Source of the DNA: Chloroflexota bacterium
GTDB taxonomy: Bacteria; Chloroflexota; Dehalococcoidia; Tepidiformales; Tepidiformaceae
DNA: 35,216 nucleotides
Assembly (NCBI GenBank): GCA_026702615.1
Contig: JAPPBY010000008.1
Location: 1-35,216, forward strand
Direction: 5' to 3'
Of the stretch, positions 30,743-35,216 are shown one piece after another. How positions within the stretch are numbered: the first letter of the stretch is position 1; every line of letters starts with the position of its first letter. Under the pieces are notes generated by a model, which saw only the letters and a program-made list of their open reading frames with translations, was not told where the DNA came from and did no database searches. The position numbers and the translations under genes are program-made.

Positions 30743-31687
30743 CTACCACCAGATCATCTCGTCGACGTCCTCGGGGAGGTCGTCCCAGTCCGTGGTCCAG
30801 AGGCCGGAGCTGAGGTACTTCCAGCCGCCATCGGCGAGCAGGCAGACAATGTGCTGCTCGCCGGGGAGGCGCTCGGAGACTTTGATGGCGGCGCGCACGA
30901 CGGAGCCGCTGCTGACGCCGGCGAAGATGCCCTCTTTCTCGGCGAGGTCGCGGGTGAAGGCGAAGCTCGTCTGGCTATCGACGACGATCTTCCCGTCGAG
31001 GACGGACTCGTCGAGTATTTCGGGGATGAAGCCCTCTTCGAGGGCGCGGAGGCCCTGCACGTTGTCGCCGGGGTGAGGGGCGGCGGCGATGACGCGAATG
31101 TCGGGCTTGCGCGCCTTGAGGCCGCGGCCCGTACCGGTGAGGGTTCCCCCCGTACCCAGGCCCGCGACGAAGGCGGTCGTCTCGGGGAGGTCGCGCAGGA
31201 TCTCGACGGCCGTCCCTTGTTCGTGGGCGGCGGGGTTGGCCTCGTTCCCGTACTGGTAGGGGAAGTGGTAGCGGCCGGGGTCGGCGGCGACGATCTCCTT
31301 GGCCTTCACGATGGCGCCGTTCGAGCCGAGTTCGCCCGGGGAGTAGATGATCTCCGCGCCGAGGGAGCGGAGCAGGAGGGAACGCTCCTCGCTGACGTTC
31401 TCGGGCATGACGCAGACCACGTGGTAGCCGCGCAGCTTGCCGATGAGGGCAAGTCCGATGCCAGTGTTGCCTGACGTGGGCTCAAGGATGGTGTCGCCGG
31501 GCTTGAGCTCGCCGCGCGACTCGGCCGCCTCGATCATCGCCTTGGCGATGCGGTCCTTCACCGAGCCGGTGGGGTTCTGACCCTCGAGCTTGGCGTAGAT
31601 GTGGACGTCGGGACGGGGCGCGAAGGCGCGCAGCTCGACGAGGGGGGTATCGCCGATGAGGTCGAGGATGGAGCGATAGAGGGCCAC
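30743..31687 (-). CDS. cysM: CysM-type cysteine synthase (probably uses thiocarboxylated CysO)
   Basis: A 314-residue PLP enzyme. The Schiff-base lysine is in NPTGSVKDR (Lys44), the substrate loop is TSGNTG (71-76), and the phosphate-binding glycine loop is GLGTGGTLTGTG. The segment NVQGLRALEEGFIPEI and the long C-terminal tail GGWKYLSSGLWTTDWDD...WW match actinobacterial CysM, which takes O-phosphoserine and sulfur from the CysO thiocarboxylate, rather than CysK. The gene directly upstream encodes a CysO-like carrier ending in Gly-Gly, 12 bases away, which supports this. The GTG at 31687 is the start. Confidence 0.88.
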   Translation of the reverse strand: MALYRSILDLIGDTPLVELRAFAPRPDVHIYAKLEGQNPTGSVKDRIAKAMIEAAESRGELKPGDTILEPTSGNTGIGLALIGKLRGYHVVCVMPENVSEERSLLLRSLGAEIIYSPGELGSNGAIVKAKEIVAADPGRYHFPYQYGNEANPAAHEQGTAVEILRDLPETTAFVAGLGTGGTLTGTGRGLKARKPDIRVIAAAPHPGDNVQGLRALEEGFIPEILDESVLDGKIVVDSQTSFAFTRDLAEKEGIFAGVSSGSVVRAAIKVSERLPGEQHIVCLLADGGWKYLSSGLWTTDWDDLPEDVDEMIWW

Positions 31688-31699
31688 GGCGGGGCGGGG

Positions 31700-31993
31700 T
31701 TAGCCCCCGGCGAGGGCGGGGAGGATGTCGAGGACGTCTCCGTCGCTGAGGGCGGTGCCGGCGCCGCCCATGTAGCGGATGTCCTCATCGTTGAGGTAGA
31801 CGTTGACGAAGCGCTGGAGCTCCCCGTCCTCGCCGTACATCTGGGCCTTGAAGCCGGGGTAGCTGGCCTCGATATCGTCGACGACCTCGGCCACGGTCGC
31901 GCCCCGCGCCTCGATCTCCTTCTGCCCACCAACGAGCTTCGAGAGGACGGCGGTGACGCGAATGCGGACGGTGGGCGCGGTGGCTGAGGTCAC
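31700..31993 (-). CDS. cysO: Ubiquitin-like sulfur carrier protein (CysO/MoaD/ThiS family)
   Basis: A 97-residue beta-grasp protein ending ILPALAGG. The free C-terminal Gly-Gly is the site that is adenylated by an E1-like enzyme and turned into a thiocarboxylate. Conserved features are VRIRVTAVLSKLVGGQKEIEARGATVAEVVDDIEASYPGFKAQMYGEDGELQRFVNVYLNDEDIRYMGGAGTALSDGD, close in plan to mycobacterial CysO. The cognate sulfur acceptor is most likely the CysM-like enzyme encoded next. The GTG at 31993 has AGGAG 8 bases upstream. A MoaD role in molybdopterin synthesis is possible but no moa genes are near. Confidence 0.88.
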   Translation of the reverse strand: MTSATAPTVRIRVTAVLSKLVGGQKEIEARGATVAEVVDDIEASYPGFKAQMYGEDGELQRFVNVYLNDEDIRYMGGAGTALSDGDVLDILPALAGG

Positions 31994-32029
31994 GGGCTGA
32001 TCTCCTGGTGGTGGGTTCGCCTGTTCGGG

Positions 32030-33139
32030 CTAGACGGCGGCTTCCTCTTCCTCCGGGTGGGGGAAGGGGGCGCCGCAGAACTCCTCGTAGTCGATGAGCT
32101 CGGTGATCGTGGGGTTGTCGCCGCAGAGGGGGCAGTCCGGGTCGCGGCGGATCTTGACGGTGCGGAACTCGAGCGAGAGCGCATCGTAGAGGAGGAGGCG
32201 GTTGACCAGGGGTTCGCCCTGTTCGAGGACGAGCTTGAGCACCTCGGTGGCCTGGATGCTGCCGATGGTGGCGCACATCGCGCCAAGCACGCCGGCCTCG
32301 GCGCAGCTGGGCACCATGCCGGGCGGGGGCGGCGCCGGGTAAAGGCAGCGGTAGCAGCTCTGGTCGGGCAGGTAAGTCGTGGCCTGGCCATCGAACATGA
32401 GGATGGAGCCATCGACCAGCTTCTTCTTGCGGAGGAAGCAGGCGTCGCTCACGAGGTAGCGCGTGGCGAAGTTGTCGGCCCCGTTCACGACGATGTCGTA
32501 CTGGTCGATGATCTCGAAAGCGTTATCGCTGGTGAGGGGCGCCTCGTGGAGGACGACATTGATGTTGGGGTTGTGGGAGAGCAGGGTCTCCTTCGCCGAC
32601 TGCACCTTGGGGCGGCCGATGTCATCGGTCTGGTGGAGAATCTGGCGCTGCAGGTTGGAGCGGTCGACGATGTCGAAGTCGATGAGGCCGATCGTGCCGA
32701 TGCCGGCGAGGGCGAGGTAGAGGGCGACGGGGGAGCCGAGCCCGCCGGCGCCCACGACGAGTACCCTGGCCTCGATAATCTTGCGCTGCCCGGCGCTCCC
32801 GACCTGGGGCATGATGAGGTGGCGGCTATAGCGCTCGACCATCTCGGGCGTGAGGACGACGTCGGAGCCGCCGGCGAGGGCCGGGATGAAGGCGACCTCG
32901 TCGCCGGTGGCGAGGGCGGTGGCCTCACCGTCGAGCGTGTCGATCTCGACTTGGTTCACGTAGACGCCAATGTGGGTAGCGATCTCGCCGTCGGCATCGC
33001 GCACCTGGAGGCCGAAGCCGGGGAACTGCGTGTCGAGGTCGTCCACCACCTCGCGCAGGTTAGCGCCGGTGGCGCGCACCTGAACGCGGTTGCCCACGAG
33101 GTGGCGGAATGGGGTGGGGACGTAGACGTTGACGGTCAC
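32030..33139 (-). CDS. Fusion of a ubiquitin-like (CysO/MoaD-type) domain and an E1-like activating enzyme (MoeB/ThiF family)
   Basis: A 369-residue protein with two parts. Residues 1-91 are a beta-grasp domain very like the neighbouring CysO, ending IPALAGG at 85-91. From residue 98 a complete MoeB/ThiF/MoeZ-type adenylating domain follows: TPEMVERYSRHLIMPQVG, nucleotide loop GAGGLGSP (130-137), DFDIVDRSNLQRQ, and zinc cysteines Cys262/Cys265 and Cys336/Cys339. There is no rhodanese domain. It should activate the C-terminus of CysO as an acyl-adenylate. I use GTG 33139, the first usual start codon after the cysK stop, with GAGG upstream; longer versions back to 33268 overlap cysK. It precedes cysO and cysM in the same operon. 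Confidence 0.87.
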   Translation of the reverse strand: MTVNVYVPTPFRHLVGNRVQVRATGANLREVVDDLDTQFPGFGLQVRDADGEIATHIGVYVNQVEIDTLDGEATALATGDEVAFIPALAGGSDVVLTPEMVERYSRHLIMPQVGSAGQRKIIEARVLVVGAGGLGSPVALYLALAGIGTIGLIDFDIVDRSNLQRQILHQTDDIGRPKVQSAKETLLSHNPNINVVLHEAPLTSDNAFEIIDQYDIVVNGADNFATRYLVSDACFLRKKKLVDGSILMFDGQATTYLPDQSCYRCLYPAPPPPGMVPSCAEAGVLGAMCATIGSIQATEVLKLVLEQGEPLVNRLLLYDALSLEFRTVKIRRDPDCPLCGDNPTITELIDYEEFCGAPFPHPEEEEAAV

Positions 33140-33206
33140 TGGCTGCGCCTCGCTGCTGGGCCCGTCCTGGGGGCCTTCGGATTGTGGAGCGGCTCCCGCC
33201 GCCGGG

Positions 33207-34139
33207 CTAGAGGTCGACACTGAGGTACCGCTCCCCGGTATCACAGAGGATGGTGACGATACGGGCATCCTCGCCCAGGCGCTCGGCCACGGAGAGGGAT
33301 GCGATGACGTTGGCGGCGGCGGAGATGCCGACGAGAAGGCCCTCCTCGCGGGTGAGGCGGGCGGTCATGGCGAAGGCGTCCTTGTCTTCGATGCGGATGA
33401 CCTCGTCGTAGATCTCGCGGTCGAGGACGCCCGGCACGAAGCTGGCGCCGATACCCTGGATGCCGCTGAGGCCGGGACGTCCGCCGCTGAGGACGGGCGA
33501 GCGGGCGGGCTCGACGGCGACGATCTGGATGCGGTCGCCGAGCTCCTCGCGCAGCACCTGGCCGACGCCCGTGATGGTCCCGCCGGTGCCGACGGCGGCG
33601 ACGAAGGCGTCGATCTCGCCGTCGGTGGCGGCGAGGATCTCGCGGGCGGTCGTGCGGCGGTGGACGTCGGGGTTGGCGGGGTTCTCGAACTGCTGGGGGA
33701 CGAAGACGTCGGACTCGGACTCGGCGAGCTGACTGGCGGCGAAGACGGCGCCGGTCATGCCCTCGATGGCGGGGGTGAGGTGGACCTCGGCGCCGTAACG
33801 CTCGAAGAGGCGGCGGCGCTCAACGGACATGTCCTCGGGCATGGTGAGGATGAGCCGGTAGCCCTTGACGGCGGCGACCATGGCGAGGCCGATGCCGGTG
33901 TTTCCGGAGGTCGGCTCGATGATGGTGGCGCCGGGGCGGAGGGCTCCGGAGCGCTCCGCGTCCTCGATCATGGCGAGGGCGATGCGGTCCTTGACGGAGC
34001 CGCCGGGGTTCATGCTCTCGAGCTTGCCGTAGATGGCAGCGGAGCCCTCGGGCACGACCCGGTTGAGTCGGACGAGGGGGGTCGCCCCGACGAGCTCAAG
34101 GATGGAGTCGGCGACGCGGGGTCGACTTGGAGCCGTCAT
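33207..34139 (-). CDS. cysK: Cysteine synthase A (O-acetylserine sulfhydrylase)
   Basis: A 310-residue PLP enzyme with NPGGSVKDR (Lys50), TSGNTG, and AVGTGGTITGVG. The motif SGIQGIGASFVPGVLD, including the GIGA(S/G)F loop, is characteristic of CysK, which uses sulfide and O-acetylserine. The pathway-related gene cysE is not in the window. The ATG at 34139 overlaps the rrf2 stop (ATGA, 34136-34139), so regulator and enzyme are coupled. The frame extends to 34259 but only through the rrf2 coding region. Confidence 0.93.
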   Translation of the reverse strand: MTAPSRPRVADSILELVGATPLVRLNRVVPEGSAAIYGKLESMNPGGSVKDRIALAMIEDAERSGALRPGATIIEPTSGNTGIGLAMVAAVKGYRLILTMPEDMSVERRRLFERYGAEVHLTPAIEGMTGAVFAASQLAESESDVFVPQQFENPANPDVHRRTTAREILAATDGEIDAFVAAVGTGGTITGVGQVLREELGDRIQIVAVEPARSPVLSGGRPGLSGIQGIGASFVPGVLDREIYDEVIRIEDKDAFAMTARLTREEGLLVGISAAANVIASLSVAERLGEDARIVTILCDTGERYLSVDL

Positions 34140-34573
34140 ATCTGGTACCTCCCGGCGACCGCCTGGGGCTCCTTCGCGTGGAGGTCGGCGATGGAGTAGC
34201 TGGCGAGGATGGCGACGGTCGCTGCTTGGATGCGCTCCCATATCTCGCGCTGGCCGCACTGATGGGGGTGGTCGGTGCGGTCGGGGGGCTCATCGAGCCA
34301 GGCGATGGGCGCCAGGCTGCCTTCGAGGGCGACGATGGCATCGAGGACGGATATCTCGGCGGGGTCGCGGGCGAGCTCGTGGCCGCCGGCGGGTCCGCGC
34401 TGGGAGCGCACAAGCCCGGCCTTGCGCAGGGTGGTGAGGAGCTGGTCGAGGTATTGCTCGGGGACGTGGCGGCGGAGGGCGATCTCGGAGCACTGCAGGG
34501 GACCCTGGCCGTAGTGGTCGGCCAGCTCGATGAGGGCCCGCAGCCCGTAGTCGCCCCGGGTGGAACAGCGCAT
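34136..34573 (-). CDS. Rrf2-family transcriptional regulator (CymR/IscR-like)
   Basis: A 145-residue winged-helix regulator that begins MRCSTRGDYGLRALIELADHYG, the standard Rrf2 opening, followed by PEQYLDQLLTTLRKAGLVRSQRGPAGGHELARDPAEISVLDAIVALEG, covering the HTH and wing. The cluster-binding loop region has only one cysteine (HQCGQREIWERI), not the three of IscR, so an iron-sulfur cluster of the IscR type is unlikely. Its position ahead of cysK and cysO/cysM suggests a CymR-like control of cysteine synthesis; this is inference. Start at ATG 34573; upstream are a TTGACA hexamer on the same strand and a short hairpin. Confidence 0.9.
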   Translation of the reverse strand: MRCSTRGDYGLRALIELADHYGQGPLQCSEIALRRHVPEQYLDQLLTTLRKAGLVRSQRGPAGGHELARDPAEISVLDAIVALEGSLAPIAWLDEPPDRTDHPHQCGQREIWERIQAATVAILASYSIADLHAKEPQAVAGRYQI

Positions 34574-34588
34574 CTGACCTCGCCCGCG

Positions 34589-34604
34589 GCGGCGGAACCG
34601 CCGC
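34589..34604 (-). other. Short hairpin in the rrf2 leader
   Basis: GCGGCGG, AA, CCGCCGC: a 7-bp stem with a minimal loop in the 5' leader of rrf2, between the TTGACA-type promoter and the ATG. It may only reflect local GC-repeat composition. Confidence 0.25.
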
Positions 34605-34613
34605 AAGACTCGC

Positions 34614-34643
34614 CTCCTGCCTAAAGTCGAGTAAGTCTGTCAA
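34614..34643 (-). promoter_or_regulatory. Promoter and possible operator region of the rrf2-cys operon
   Basis: On the minus strand a perfect -35-type TTGACA (34638-34643) is followed by GACTTACTCGACTTTAGG. The spacing to the best -10-like word (TAGGCA) is only 14 bases, which fits a regulator-dependent promoter better than a constitutive one. GACTT repeated around ACTC could be an Rrf2 binding element. Confidence 0.4.
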
Positions 34644-34788
34644 CAATCGTAGTCGGCGCCGGCGCGAGGGGCAACCGAGTGCGGCGAGCAGCCGGGATGC
34701 GGAGCCAAGCCGCGGTCGCTGCTACCCTTGAACGGCAGCTTTTCGTGGGGTTGGACCGTTCGCTTACGTCGCGCGTGATCTTCCGTTC
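34644..34788 (+). other. Upstream region of metH
   Basis: This 145-base stretch separates rrf2 from metH. It contains a GGCAACC heptamer (34671-34677), reminiscent of SAM-I riboswitch cores, but I cannot find the flanking P1/P2 stems, so no riboswitch is called. A TACCCT hexamer at 34723-34728 may be a -10 box. No gene is seen in it. Confidence 0.3.
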
Positions 34789-35216
34789 CTGAACCGGCTA
34801 CGCGAACAGGTGCTGTTCGCGGCGGGTCCGATTGGGTCGACGATCCTGTCGCTGAAGCCGACGCCCGAGGACTACGGCGGGCTCGATGGCTGCAACGAGT
34901 ACCTGACCGTCTCGAAGCCGGAGCTGCTGCAGGGTATCCAGCGCAGCTTCTACGAGGCCGGCTGCGACGCCGTCGACTCGGCGACGTTCGGGGCGAACCG
35001 CGTGGTCTTCGCCGAGTACGACATCGAGGACCGCGTGCGCGAGATCAACCGGCTGGCGGCGGAGCAGCTCGGGCGCGTGCGGGATGAGTTCTCGACGCCG
35101 GAGTGGCCGCGCTACAGCCTGGGGACGATCGGTCCGGGTACGAAGCTGCCATCGCTGGGCCACATCGACTACGACGAGCTGGTCGAGAGCTACCGGGAGC
35201 AGACGCGGGGACTGGT
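34789..35216 (+). CDS. metH: Cobalamin-dependent methionine synthase MetH, N-terminal fragment (3' end outside window)
   Basis: The last 428 bases encode the start of the homocysteine-binding barrel of MetH: FLNRLREQVLFAAGPIGSTILSL is equivalent to the usual FLxRLRERVLxxDGAMGTxL opening, followed by YGGLDGCNEYLTVSKPELLQGI, AGCDAVDSATFGANRVVFAEYDI, and a barrel strand SLGTIGPGTK. The enzyme moves the methyl group of methyltetrahydrofolate to homocysteine through cobalamin. The start is unclear: the frame is open from 34732, but no ATG, GTG or TTG occurs in it before GTG 34810, which would cut into the conserved segment. I place the start provisionally at CTG 34789. The rest of the gene, with the folate, cobalamin and activation domains, lies outside. 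Confidence 0.85.
   Translation, partial: MNRLREQVLFAAGPIGSTILSLKPTPEDYGGLDGCNEYLTVSKPELLQGIQRSFYEAGCDAVDSATFGANRVVFAEYDIEDRVREINRLAAEQLGRVRDEFSTPEWPRYSLGTIGPGTKLPSLGHIDYDELVESYREQTRGL

Noticed and set aside
34655-34740. Possible SAM riboswitch before metH (GGCAACC heptamer)
   Set aside because: The heptamer is suggestive, but the enclosing P1 and P2 stems and the rest of the SAM-I or SAM-IV consensus could not be traced by eye. A covariance-model search would decide.
1-35216. CRISPR arrays, insertion sequences, tRNA or rRNA genes
   Set aside because: No regularly spaced repeats, transposase genes, cloverleaf-forming GTTCRANYC segments or rRNA-like stretches were recognised on either strand.

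Overview
The window is a gene-dense, very GC-rich bacterial chromosome segment with no mobile element, CRISPR array, rRNA or tRNA gene that I can see. Gene content (HerA/NurA, MurT, a DUF2851 protein, an F420-type LLM oxidoreductase, an actinobacterial-style CysO/CysM pair, a Crp/Fnr regulator, Aat, leuCD-leuB, SelB) together with the base composition suggests a member of the Chloroflexota, possibly Dehalococcoidia or a relative. This is an inference from content; no marker gene was compared.

Layout. (1) 1-2013, plus strand: the 3' part of a SecF (probably SecDF) translocase gene and a SAM methyltransferase. (2) 2038-13046, minus strand: an eleven-gene run, mostly joined by 4-base stop/start overlaps. 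In transcription order it is SirB1-like protein, Crp/Fnr regulator, GDPD-like phosphodiesterase, HemW, SelB, NurA, small HAS-barrel-like protein, HerA, TusA-like, DsrE-like and a TusA::MetE fusion. (3) 13139-14374: an MFS transporter facing convergently a minus-strand group tsaE-tsaB-ndk-cyclophilin (16513-14377). (4) 16574-18569, plus strand: a metallophosphoesterase, an XRE regulator with a good sigma-70 promoter, and a flavin-reductase-like protein. (5) 18556-23864, minus strand: citrate synthase, leuB, aat, an unlisted 53-residue cysteine-motif protein, leuD and leuC. (6) 23951-27123, minus: DUF2851 protein, an HTH regulator with a perfect operator-like palindrome, MurT and a SWIM zinc-finger protein. 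(7) 27225-30699, minus: a tungstate-type ABC transporter and an LLM oxidoreductase. (8) 30743-34573, minus: a cysteine-biosynthesis cluster (Rrf2 regulator, cysK, a ubiquitin-like::E1 fusion, cysO-like, cysM-like), divergent from the start of metH, which runs off the right edge.

Themes. Sulfur handling dominates both ends. The right cluster holds two cysteine synthases: one of the O-acetylserine/sulfide type, the other of the kind that takes sulfur from a thiocarboxylated ubiquitin-like carrier, here with an activating enzyme that itself carries a second ubiquitin-like domain. The left cluster places two TusA-like proteins and a DsrE-like protein with a methionine-synthase (MetE core) catalytic domain, one TusA being fused to it. 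I regard this as the best candidate for an undescribed system. The second candidate is the NurA / HAS-barrel-like protein / HerA cassette, and the third is the small [10 protein letters not shown] protein that follows leuD.

Regulation. Six transcription units begin with a TANNNT hexamer only 6-9 bases before the start codon and have no Shine-Dalgarno sequence, which suggests leaderless mRNAs. Many long open frames exist on the opposite strand of real genes because of the GC bias; they are not reported as genes.
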